Shown here: positions 1-5,178 of the stretch, piece by piece | Position numbering within the stretch: the stretch's first letter is position 1 | How the letters are laid out: each line of letters begins with the position of its first letter | Assembly: GCA_030145435.1 (NCBI GenBank) | Contig: JAQYVQ010000582.1 | Location: 1-5,501, forward strand | DNA from: Syntrophobacteria bacterium | GTDB taxonomy: Bacteria > Desulfobacterota > DSWW01 | DNA: 5,501 nt | Direction: 5' to 3' | Position numbers and translations under genes: made by a program | Notes under the pieces: generated by a model | What the model was told of the DNA's origin: nothing | What the model saw: the letters and a program-made list of their open reading frames with translations, nothing else | Databases searched by the model: none

Positions 1-1
1 T

Positions 2-370
2 CGGGAAGACTTCTCGGCAGCCCACAGGCTGCTCTCCACGGGAGGGAAGTGTGCGGAGCTTCACGGACACAACTGGAAGGTCGAGGTCCAGGTGTGGGCC
101 GAGGAACTCGACGAATCGGGCATGGCCATCGATTTCCACGAGTTGAAGGCCCAGACAAGGGAGATCGTGGAAGGGCTCGACCATCGATACCTGAACGACC
201 TCCCCGCCTTTCAACGGCAGAATCCCACGGCGGAGAACATTGCCCGGCACATCTATGAGGGATTGGCCCAGCGACTCGGGACGGGAAGGGTGGAGATGGA
301 TCAAGTGCGCGTCTGGGAGTCGGAGACCACGGCCGCCACCTACCGCAAGTCCACCGACCCCGCCCGGTAG
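2..370 (+). CDS. queD: 6-carboxy-5,6,7,8-tetrahydropterin synthase (QueD / COG0720 family), 5' partial
   Basis: The gene runs in from the left edge; 122 residues are visible and roughly ten N-terminal residues are probably missing compared with E. coli QueD. Family members act on 7,8-dihydroneopterin triphosphate; QueD makes 6-carboxytetrahydropterin for queuosine (preQ0) synthesis in the cytoplasm. Seen in the sequence, numbering from the first visible codon: FSAAHR (zinc His8), CAELHGH (Cys17; zinc His21 and His23), MAIDFHELK, LDHRYLND (catalytic Asp60/His61) and a C-terminal WESETTAATYR matching the substrate-anchoring Glu segment of QueD. All expected catalytic residues are present, so the gene looks intact. 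The TAG stop is 60 bp before the class IV aminotransferase gene on the same strand, so the two may be cotranscribed. A Glu (Glu19) follows Cys17 two residues later; since folate-type relatives (PTPS-III) use Glu in place of Cys, a role in folate synthesis or a dual role is possible. Confidence 0.9.
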   Translation, partial: REDFSAAHRLLSTGGKCAELHGHNWKVEVQVWAEELDESGMAIDFHELKAQTREIVEGLDHRYLNDLPAFQRQNPTAENIARHIYEGLAQRLGTGRVEMDQVRVWESETTAATYRKSTDPAR

Positions 371-430
371 CCTGCCCCGGAACAAGAACGGCACCCCGAT
401 CTGCCGGCTGATCTGAGGGAGTGATGCCTG

Positions 431-1288
431 ATGGCGTATGTGGCAATCAACGGTCGAATCCTGCCGGAAGAGGAGGCCTGCCTTTCGCCTCTGGACCGGG
501 GCTTCCTTTACGGGGACGGGCTGTTCGAAACACTCAAGGTCGTCGGAAAGCGGGTCTTCTTCCTGGATAGGCACCTTGAGCGGATGCGGGAAGCCGCGCG
601 ATTTCTGAGGATCCCCTTTCCCGCTGATTTGGATTTTCTCGGCATCATCCAGGATCTCAAGAAGAAGAACGAGATCACGGGGGAGGCCTCCGCGAAGATT
701 TGCCTCTCTCGAGGAAGACATGAAGGCAGCCTTTCCCTGTACACGCCCTCCTCGCCGACGGTTGTGATTCTCACAACCCAACGCGCCTCCACGAGTCCGA
801 CCGACTGGGACAAGGGCCTCACGGTCACGGTCGAAGGAGATGTCCATCAGAACGACAGCTCGAGCCTGTGCAGGCTCAAAACCCTGAACTATCTTCCTTA
901 TCTGCTGGTCCGTACCCGTGCGCAGGAGCAGGGCTTTGAAGACGCGATCCTGACGAATACGGCGAACGAGATCTGCGAATGCACGACGTCCAACCTTTTC
1001 TTCTTCCGCGAGGGTCGGCTCGAGACCCCCGAAGTTTCCTGCGGCCTGCTGCCCGGTGTCCTGAGGGAGGCCTTGATGAAATGCATGGAAAAGGCGGGCG
1101 AGCCCGTTCGGGAGGTCAAGCTGGCGCGTGAGGCCCTTCCTTCCTGTGACGAGATCTTCGTGACAAACTCCCTCGTCGAGGTTCTCCCGGTCGGAAGGGT
1201 GGATCAGGATGAGTATCCGGTCAGGGAACGAACAAGAAGGGTGTTGGGGCTTTTCCAGGCCTATCGGGACACGTTACACGGGGATTAG
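431..1288 (+). CDS. pabC: Class IV PLP-dependent aminotransferase/lyase, probable aminodeoxychorismate lyase (PabC)
   Basis: A 285-residue protein of fold-type IV PLP enzymes (PabC, branched-chain aminotransferase IlvE, D-amino acid transaminase). Seen: the N-terminal family block SPLDRGFLYGDGLFETLKV (19-37), the basic RHLERM segment (47-52), the PLP Schiff-base lysine in CRLKTLNYL (Lys150) and the cofactor-binding Glu in NEICECTTSNLFF (Glu183), then a glycine-rich GLLPGVLRE (205-213). Length matches the family. PabC converts 4-amino-4-deoxychorismate to p-aminobenzoate and pyruvate in the cytoplasm. The sequence motifs alone do not separate PabC from a branched-chain or D-amino acid aminotransferase; the assignment rests on pabA and pabB lying next door, facing it. 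The ATG at 431 is preceded by GAGGGAG (415-421) at 9-nt spacing, a good ribosome binding site, and the 60-bp gap from queD permits cotranscription. Confidence is high for the family and moderate for the exact reaction. Confidence 0.87.
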   Translation: MAYVAINGRILPEEEACLSPLDRGFLYGDGLFETLKVVGKRVFFLDRHLERMREAARFLRIPFPADLDFLGIIQDLKKKNEITGEASAKICLSRGRHEGSLSLYTPSSPTVVILTTQRASTSPTDWDKGLTVTVEGDVHQNDSSSLCRLKTLNYLPYLLVRTRAQEQGFEDAILTNTANEICECTTSNLFFFREGRLETPEVSCGLLPGVLREALMKCMEKAGEPVREVKLAREALPSCDEIFVTNSLVEVLPVGRVDQDEYPVRERTRRVLGLFQAYRDTLHGD

Positions 1289-1347
1289 CACTCCGATAGA
1301 GAGGCATCCACGACGCGGCGTACATCGCCCCAGGCAAAAGGCAAAAA

Positions 1348-1486
1348 GTGAAAGGGTCAAGGGGTGGTTATCGCATTGAAGAGGTATTCCTAAACAGACA
1401 TATTCCTCGCCGGTGGTGACAGTCTTCTTGATGCTCCCTTCCAAACTTGATCCATCCCTTTGACCTTTGACCTTTCCCCTTTCACC
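1348..1486. repeat. Long imperfect inverted repeat in the pabC/pabB gap
   Basis: The left arm GGTCAAGGGGTGG (1355-1367) pairs with CCATCCCTTTGACC (1452-1465) if a one-base bulge and G-U pairs are allowed. Further out, AGTGAAAG (1348-1354 region) is matched by CCTTTCACC near 1478-1486, with extra 7-mer units inserted in the right arm. Further in, GCATTGAAGAG (1373-1383) is loosely complementary to CTTCTTGATGC (1424-1434). The transcript could fold into a long, interrupted hairpin from either strand. It may serve as a bidirectional terminator or be a non-coding repeat element; the sequence does not decide which. Confidence 0.5.
1459..1486. repeat. Tandem 7-bp repeats (TTTGACC type)
   Basis: Four consecutive 7-mers in perfect register: TTTGACC, TTTGACC, TTTCCCC, TTTCACC. 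The first two are identical and the others differ by two and one bases. It lies outside coding sequence, at the right arm of the inverted repeat. Such degenerate short tandem repeats with a 7-bp period are typical intergenic elements in some bacteria; a related TGACCCC/TGATCCC run occurs near 4810-4843 in this window. Confidence 0.75.
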
Positions 1487-1512
1487 TCTGGGAAGGGCGG
1501 CTGGGGGGTGGG

Positions 1513-3003
1513 TCAATCCCCGGCTGCGGGAAAGCGTGTGCGGGAGGTTCGGGGCTTGCACGTGGAAACGATTGCCTCCTGCATCGAAGCCGCCTTGTGC
1601 AGCGTCTCCTCGTACTCGGCCTGAGGATCGGAGTCAAAGACGATCCCGCCGCCCACCTGATAATAGAGGTCTTTGCCCTTGTGGATGAGCGTACGGATGG
1701 CGATGTTGAGATCCATGGATCCGTCGAATCCGATGTAGCCGATCGAACCCGTATAAACGGAACGGACCGTCGGCTCGAGCTTGTCGATGATTTCCATGGA
1801 ACGGATCTTGGGACATCCCGTGATCGAGCCTCCCGGAAAGGTGGCCCGGAGGAGGTCCGTGAGGTCCCTGCCCGGCGCCATTCTGCCCGTCACGATACTC
1901 ACGAGATGAAAGACGTTCGTGTAGGCCTCCAGTCTCGCGATATTCTCCACTTGTACCGTTCCGTAGGCACTGACCCGGCCTATATCGTTCCGGAGAAGGT
2001 CGGTGATCATCGCGAGTTCAGCACGGTTTTTCTCGCTTTGGAGCAACTCCAGGCCGTTGATTCGATCTTGCTCCGGGGTTTCCCCCCGGGGAAGGGTTCC
2101 CTTGATCGGCCTCGTTTCGATCATATCGCCCCTGACCCGGAGGAATCGCTCGGGTGAGGAGCTCACGATCTGGAAGGGGCCAGGGTTGAGATAGGCGAAG
2201 AACGGGGCCGGATTGATCTCAAAGAGTCTCAGAAAGAGGCCGAAAGGATCCCCGTCGTAGGGTGTGTGGAATCTCTGGGAGAGATTCACCTGATAGATAT
2301 CGCCTTCCTCGATGTAACGGAGGATGCGCTGGATCGAACGGACGTACTCGGCCCTGGAAAAATGGGACTTGAGAGCCACGGGCAGCGTGCTTGCCCGCCA
2401 GGCCTTGTTCGGCCCGGTCCGTTCTACCCCTTCCTGAAGCCGGCGGCGGGTTTCCTCGTGGCTCGACCCCTTCGTGGCGGCCTCTTCGCCAGGGAACTCC
2501 AGGGTGAACAGGGCGTATAGGGATCGCTCGTGGTCGTAGGAAAGGATCGACCGATAGAAGACGAAGTAGCATTCAGGAAGGCCCAGATCATCGACGGTCG
2601 TGGACGGCAACCGCTCCAGGTGTCTTCCCATTTCGTAACTGAGATAGCCGACCCCACCCGACCAGAAGGGAGGGAGGTCCGCGCGTGGTTCCTGTCGGCA
2701 GGTGGTGAGAAGGCTTCGCAGGAGATCAAAGGGATCCGCGAACAGCGTCTGGCGTTTCCCGTCCGGAAGGCTGTCCAGATGGACCCTCTTGCCGTAGGCA
2801 CTCACGACCAGGAAGGGGTCCAGCCCGATGAACGAGTGCCGGCTCAGGGGGTGATCCCCGCCGCTGAGCAGGAGCGCTTCGTGCGCTTGCGGATTCAAGC
2901 ATGGAAAGAGCTGCTCGGGTGGGGCGCCGGAACCGTCTATCTCTGTGACGCGAGGCCCCGGGGCCGTCCTGGGAAGCTGCAAGGACAGGTAAGAGTCTTT
3001 CAA
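1513..3003 (-). CDS. pabB: Aminodeoxychorismate synthase component I (PabB)
   Basis: Chorismate-utilising enzyme of about 496 residues, the synthase subunit that aminates chorismate to 4-amino-4-deoxychorismate using ammonia from PabA. Seen (numbering from TTG at 3003): an N-terminal domain with HSFIGLDP near 56-63 and GGVGYLSYEMGR near 116-127, then the chorismate-binding domain with PIKGTLPRGE (Lys301), NRAELAMITDLLRNDIGRVS (326-345), FPGGSITGCPK (389-399) and GGGIVFDSDP (452-461). The Lys in PIKGT is the catalytic nucleophile typical of PabB; anthranilate synthase TrpE has PIAGT, so this is PabB rather than TrpE. There is no in-frame ATG near the 5' end. TTG at 3003 is preferred because GGGGGAG (3018-3012) sits 8 nt before it; an alternative TTG at 3048 would add 15 residues, overlap pabA by 29 bp and has only a weak ribosome site. 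Directly downstream of pabA in the same operon, convergent with pabC. Confidence 0.93.
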   Translation of the reverse strand: MKDSYLSLQLPRTAPGPRVTEIDGSGAPPEQLFPCLNPQAHEALLLSGGDHPLSRHSFIGLDPFLVVSAYGKRVHLDSLPDGKRQTLFADPFDLLRSLLTTCRQEPRADLPPFWSGGVGYLSYEMGRHLERLPSTTVDDLGLPECYFVFYRSILSYDHERSLYALFTLEFPGEEAATKGSSHEETRRRLQEGVERTGPNKAWRASTLPVALKSHFSRAEYVRSIQRILRYIEEGDIYQVNLSQRFHTPYDGDPFGLFLRLFEINPAPFFAYLNPGPFQIVSSSPERFLRVRGDMIETRPIKGTLPRGETPEQDRINGLELLQSEKNRAELAMITDLLRNDIGRVSAYGTVQVENIARLEAYTNVFHLVSIVTGRMAPGRDLTDLLRATFPGGSITGCPKIRSMEIIDKLEPTVRSVYTGSIGYIGFDGSMDLNIAIRTLIHKGKDLYYQVGGGIVFDSDPQAEYEETLHKAASMQEAIVSTCKPRTSRTRFPAAGD

Positions 3004-3011
3004 GAATGGCT

Positions 3012-3018
3012 CTCCCCC
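3012..3018 (-). promoter_or_regulatory. Ribosome binding site deciding the pabB start
   Basis: GGGGGAG on the minus strand, immediately after the pabA TAA stop and 8 nt before TTG at 3003. It supports this TTG over the upstream TTG at 3048, which lacks a comparable site. An ATG at 3020-3018 overlaps the pabA stop (TAATG) but is out of the pabB frame. Confidence 0.55.
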
Positions 3019-3019
3019 A

Positions 3020-3586
3020 TTAGAAGGATCCCTCCAGAAAGTGTTCAAGGATCCGGTCGCCAGGCTCGGTCATGAAGGACTCGGGATGAAACTGGACCCC
3101 GATGATCGGGCACGAGATGTGTCGAATTCCCATGGGGACCCCGTCCTCTGTCCAGGCCTCCAGTTGGAGACACGCCGGGACCTGGTCCACGACCAGCGAG
3201 TGGTACCTGGCTCCGAGGAAGGGATTGGGAACGTCTTCGTAAAGGCCTTTGCCGTTGTGGTGCACGGCAGAGGTCTTTCCGTGGACGCAGAGAGGCGCCT
3301 TGACCGTTCGTCCCCCAAAGACCTCATTGATGCACTGCATGCCGAGGCATACGCCAAGCAATGGAACACGAGGGCCGAAACGTTCGATGATCTGACAGGA
3401 CATTCCGGCATCCTCCGGCCTTTTCGGCCCTGGGGAGATCACGATCCGGTCCGGACACATCTTTTCGACCTCTGCCAGGGAGAGATCGTCGTTACGGCAC
3501 ACCTGGACTGCCGTGCCCATTTTTGCAAGGGCCTGCACCAAGTTGAACGTAAAGGAATCATAGTTGTCGACGAAAAGGGTTTTCAT
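3020..3586 (-). CDS. pabA: Aminodeoxychorismate synthase component II, glutamine amidotransferase (PabA)
   Basis: Class I (triad) glutamine amidotransferase of 188 residues that releases ammonia from glutamine for the partner PabB. Seen: N-terminal MKTLFVDNYDSFTFNLVQ, the oxyanion-region motif ISPGPKRPEDAG (50-61), the nucleophile elbow GVCLGMQ with Cys80, a HGK segment at 102-104, and GVQFHPES with His167 and Glu169, giving a complete Cys-His-Glu triad. The length is typical for PabA/TrpG. PabA and TrpG are hard to separate by sequence, and in some bacteria one amidotransferase serves both pathways; the adjacent PIKGT-type pabB argues for a folate role here. The ATG at 3586 agrees with the conserved family N-terminus although no strong Shine-Dalgarno sequence is seen upstream. 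It is the first gene of the leftward pabA-pabB unit, with a promoter-like sequence about 40 bp upstream. Confidence 0.94.
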   Translation of the reverse strand: MKTLFVDNYDSFTFNLVQALAKMGTAVQVCRNDDLSLAEVEKMCPDRIVISPGPKRPEDAGMSCQIIERFGPRVPLLGVCLGMQCINEVFGGRTVKAPLCVHGKTSAVHHNGKGLYEDVPNPFLGARYHSLVVDQVPACLQLEAWTEDGVPMGIRHISCPIIGVQFHPESFMTEPGDRILEHFLEGSF

Positions 3587-3627
3587 CTAGTTGCAGACCG
3601 CGCGTGAGAGGACTGTGTGAGGCACAA

Positions 3628-3656
3628 ATAGTAGAATATTTCGGGCCGCCTGTAAA
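3628..3656 (-). promoter_or_regulatory. Predicted sigma70-type promoter of pabA-pabB
   Basis: On the minus strand, TTTACA (3656-3651) as -35 and TACTAT (3633-3628) as -10 are separated by exactly 17 bp. Matches are five of six and four of six to the consensus. The predicted transcription start near 3621 leaves a leader of about 35 nt before the pabA ATG at 3586. This is by inspection only. Confidence 0.55.
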
Positions 3657-3714
3657 CGACTCCTGCCGGACTTGACGTGGCAGAGAGGTTTGCGGGATAG
3701 TCATTTCGTGACTG

Positions 3715-3743
3715 TTCCCCAAACCGTTTGCCATCTTGGGGAA
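3715..3743. promoter_or_regulatory. Perfect 8-bp inverted repeat around a -35 box (possible operator)
   Basis: TTCCCCAA (3715-3722) and its exact reverse complement TTGGGGAA (3736-3743) are separated by 13 bp. The arm centres are 21 bp apart, about two turns of the helix, as expected for a dimeric DNA-binding protein contacting one face. The predicted -35 box TTGCCA (3728-3733) lies between the arms, so an occupied site would cover the rightward promoter. No regulator gene is in the window. The dyad could also form a hairpin or be chance. Confidence 0.45.
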
Positions 3744-3756
3744 TCTGGTTTATATT
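3728..3756 (+). promoter_or_regulatory. Predicted sigma70-type promoter of the CDP-alcohol phosphatidyltransferase gene
   Basis: TTGCCA (3728-3733) and TATATT (3751-3756) with a 17-bp spacer, each matching five of six consensus bases. The predicted start near 3763 leaves only about 20 nt of leader to the ATG at 3783, or 35 nt to the ATG at 3798. A weaker alternative is TTGACG (3672-3677) with GATAGT (3696-3701). Confidence 0.6.
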
Positions 3757-3782
3757 TTCATGTCAGAATGTTACCGACATAG

Positions 3783-4718
3783 ATGGACCTGTGTACTATG
3801 GCCCGAAAGCCCCTTTTCCGAAGAAGATACCCGAAGAAGGAAGCTCCGCAGCCGGTGAGCTTGCCGACCTCGATCGCCTGGAGCACGATTGCCGCCCTGA
3901 TCCTGCTGGGCACGATTCAGGAGTTGGGAAGGTTTCGAAGCGCGCTGGACACCCGGTTCGGGTTGACCTTCATCGGCGTGTTCCTTGCGGGCACGATCAT
4001 ATCGATCAGCCTCTTCGTTTCGGGTCGGCGAAGGGATGGAATCGTCCCGCCCGAGAAGCAATCCAGGATGCAGGAGAGAATCCTGGACGGGGATATCGAG
4101 GCGTGGTGGATTTCCGTCATCTCCCCCCTGGAGAACTTCCTCGTACGAAAGAGGTTCAATCCCGACCACATCACATTGCTTTCCTTCGGATTCAACGCGG
4201 CCGGATGCCTCCTCTTCTGTGTGGGATGGGTGTTCATGGCCGGTTGGGCAGTCATCTTCGCCGGGACCCTGGACGTGCTCGACGGTCGAATCGCGCGCAA
4301 GATCGGCACGGCCTCCAAGCGGGGTGCCTTCTTTGATTCGATGCTCGATCGGTATGGAGAAATCCTGATCTTCCTGGGATTGGCGGTACACTTGCGAGGC
4401 TCCATCCTGTTCCCGGTCATCCTTCTTGGTCTGGCAGGATCGTTGATGGTGAGTTACACGCGCGCCCGTGCCGAAGGGTTGGGTGTGACCTGCAGGGTGG
4501 GGATGATGCAGCGACCGGAGCGCATCGTGTTGCTCGGGTTTGGCGCGATCTTCAGTTCGGTCCTCTACATGCTGCGAGGAACCCTTGGGGTGGATGCGGG
4601 ACCCTACCTCATGGGGTTCGTCCTGGTCCTGCTCGCGATCCTGGCCAACCACACCGCCTTTTCGCGGATGATTTATGTCATGCGCGAGTTGAAGAAGGAC
4701 AAAGAACCTCCCCCCTAA
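3783..4718 (+). CDS. CDP-alcohol phosphatidyltransferase family protein
   Basis: Integral inner-membrane enzyme that transfers a phosphatidyl group from a CDP-linked lipid to an alcohol acceptor, with release of CMP. Of 311 residues, 164-189 carry the complete family motif D-x2-DG-x2-AR-x8-G-x3-D-x3-D: Asp164, Asp167-Gly168, Ala171-Arg172, Gly181, Asp185 and Asp189, so the metal-dependent active site is intact. Hydrophobic segments appear near 31-45, 60-80, 133-163, 191-226, 247-264 and 275-290. The first two, with a basic N-terminus, precede the catalytic domain and make this protein longer than typical PgsA or PssA. The later blocks SYTRARAEGLG (224-234) and RPERIVLLGFG (244-254) resemble members using inositol phosphate or glycerol phosphate, but the acceptor cannot be fixed from sequence. 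Start ambiguous: ATG 3783 or ATG 3798 (MARKPLFRRR), neither with a strong ribosome site. Divergent from pabA, with its own promoter. Confidence 0.92.
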   Translation: MDLCTMARKPLFRRRYPKKEAPQPVSLPTSIAWSTIAALILLGTIQELGRFRSALDTRFGLTFIGVFLAGTIISISLFVSGRRRDGIVPPEKQSRMQERILDGDIEAWWISVISPLENFLVRKRFNPDHITLLSFGFNAAGCLLFCVGWVFMAGWAVIFAGTLDVLDGRIARKIGTASKRGAFFDSMLDRYGEILIFLGLAVHLRGSILFPVILLGLAGSLMVSYTRARAEGLGVTCRVGMMQRPERIVLLGFGAIFSSVLYMLRGTLGVDAGPYLMGFVLVLLAILANHTAFSRMIYVMRELKKDKEPPP

Positions 4719-4809
4719 TTCCTGATCCCCCCCAGTGGCAAGTGGTCGGTGGCTTTCCCCAATCTCCCTCTTTCGTCCTCGTCCTCGAACCAAACTCAGG
4801 CACGGTGTC

Positions 4810-4843
4810 TGATCGCTGGTCCTGGTCCCTGACCCCTGATCCC
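4810..4843. repeat. Degenerate 7-bp tandem repeats (TGAYCCC type)
   Basis: In order: TGATCGC, TGGTCC (six bases), TGGTCCC, TGACCCC, TGATCCC. The last three are in exact 7-bp register (4823-4843) and differ from each other by one base or two. A related TGATCCC also occurs at 4723-4729. They resemble the TTTGACC units at 1459-1486, sharing a TGACC core. Confidence 0.65.
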
Positions 4844-4891
4844 TGCTTCTGTGACAAGTTGTTGACGAGCGTGGTGTTGCGCATGCTGTGG

Positions 4892-4930
4892 CAACCCGGG
4901 CGCACGGGTTTACGCGCCATCCCGGGGTTG
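4892..4930. other. GC-rich stem-loop in intergenic DNA
   Basis: CAACCC (4892-4897) pairs with GGGTTG (4925-4930), and inside it GGCGC (4899-4903) pairs with GCGCC (4914-4918), around a 10-nt loop. No T run follows, so it is not a classic intrinsic terminator. A second possible stem just upstream, GTTGC (4876-4880) with GCAAC (4891-4895), would compete with it. Function unknown; structured RNA, terminator remnant or chance are all possible. Confidence 0.4.
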
Positions 4931-5003
4931 AGGGCCCTCGAGGCTGTGAAGAAGCTTATCCGTTTTGCGCAAGAGGCCAAGGTGGGGCGGCACAGAGTAG
5001 GTC

Positions 5004-5052
5004 TATAATTCACATTAACTATTATATGTAACTATAGAATAATACGATAGTT
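5004..5052 (+). promoter_or_regulatory. AT-rich promoter region of the helix-hairpin-helix gene
   Basis: A sharp AT-rich island in GC-rich DNA. Candidate promoter pairs are TTCACA (5009-5014) with TATAGA (5033-5038, 18-bp spacer) and TTAACT (5015-5020) with AATAAT (5038-5043, 17-bp spacer); a perfect TATAAT (5004-5009) lacks a good -35 box. AACTAT occurs at 5017-5022 and 5030-5035, and its reverse complement ATAGTT at 5047-5052, which could be regulator sites. The exact promoter is not resolved. The leader to the ATG at 5179 would be roughly 130 nt. Confidence 0.45.
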
Positions 5053-5163
5053 TTCATGTCTATCGCCTTCTTCTCCCCGGTTCCTCCCACGCGCGGCACG
5101 ACGGTTGCGTTGGCTGAGCGCACAGACAGGAGAGAGAAAGAGGAAGAACTCACAATCAAACAC

Positions 5164-5170
5164 GGGAGGG
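5164..5170 (+). promoter_or_regulatory. Strong ribosome binding site deciding the start at 5179
   Basis: GGGAGGG lies 8 nt before ATG 5179. The alternative upstream ATG at 5056, in the same frame, has no such site and would place 41 polar residues before the signal peptide. Confidence 0.75.
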
Positions 5171-5178
5171 ACGAAAAA

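Larger units (their letters stand above)
1289..1512. other. Convergent intergenic gap between pabC and pabB
   Basis: This 224-bp gap lies between two genes that end toward each other. No credible gene is seen on either strand. It contains the long imperfect inverted repeat and tandem 7-mers listed separately. I did not see a textbook terminator (short GC stem followed by a T run) for either gene; the palindromic repeat is the only candidate for stopping transcription from both sides. Confidence 0.7.
4719..5178. other. 460-bp stretch without a credible gene
   Basis: Open frames here (for example 4742-5008 on + and 4678-5013 on -) have no convincing ribosome site and recognisable repeats inside their translations, and I recognise no protein family. 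The stretch contains 7-mer repeats (4810-4843), a GC-rich hairpin (4892-4930), an AT-rich island (5004-5052) that probably holds the promoter of the downstream gene, and a purine-rich leader ending in a strong Shine-Dalgarno sequence. No clear terminator was found after the phosphatidyltransferase gene. Confidence 0.6.

Noticed and set aside
431..1288. Branched-chain amino acid aminotransferase (IlvE) or D-amino acid transaminase
   Set aside because: Not excluded by sequence, but no branched-chain or cell-wall genes are near, while pabA and pabB are. PabC is the better explanation.
1459..1486. CRISPR-like repeat array
   Set aside because: The units are only 7 bp long and directly adjacent, with no spacers and no cas genes.
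1274..1688. Short open frames across the pabC/pabB gap (1274-1561 on -, 1467-1688 on +)
   Set aside because: They overlap the ends of genuine genes, run through repeat sequence and have no family features.
1513..3586. Anthranilate synthase TrpE/TrpG instead of PabB/PabA
   Set aside because: The large subunit has PIKGT with the PabB-type Lys rather than PIAGT, and no other trp genes are adjacent.
3041..3607. A 188-codon plus-strand frame opposite pabA
   Set aside because: The minus strand encodes a complete glutamine amidotransferase with its catalytic triad; the plus frame is its mirror.
3771..4793. A 340-codon open frame on the minus strand opposite the phosphatidyltransferase gene
   Set aside because: Its translation is polar, low in hydrophobic residues and matches no family, whereas the plus strand has a full catalytic motif and membrane segments. 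It is an antisense shadow of GC-rich coding sequence.
4678..5013. Open frames on both strands in the gap before the ComEA-like gene (4742-5008 on +, 4678-5013 on -)
   Set aside because: They run through the 7-mer repeats, have no convincing ribosome site and show no recognisable family. The minus frame also overlaps the end of the phosphatidyltransferase gene.
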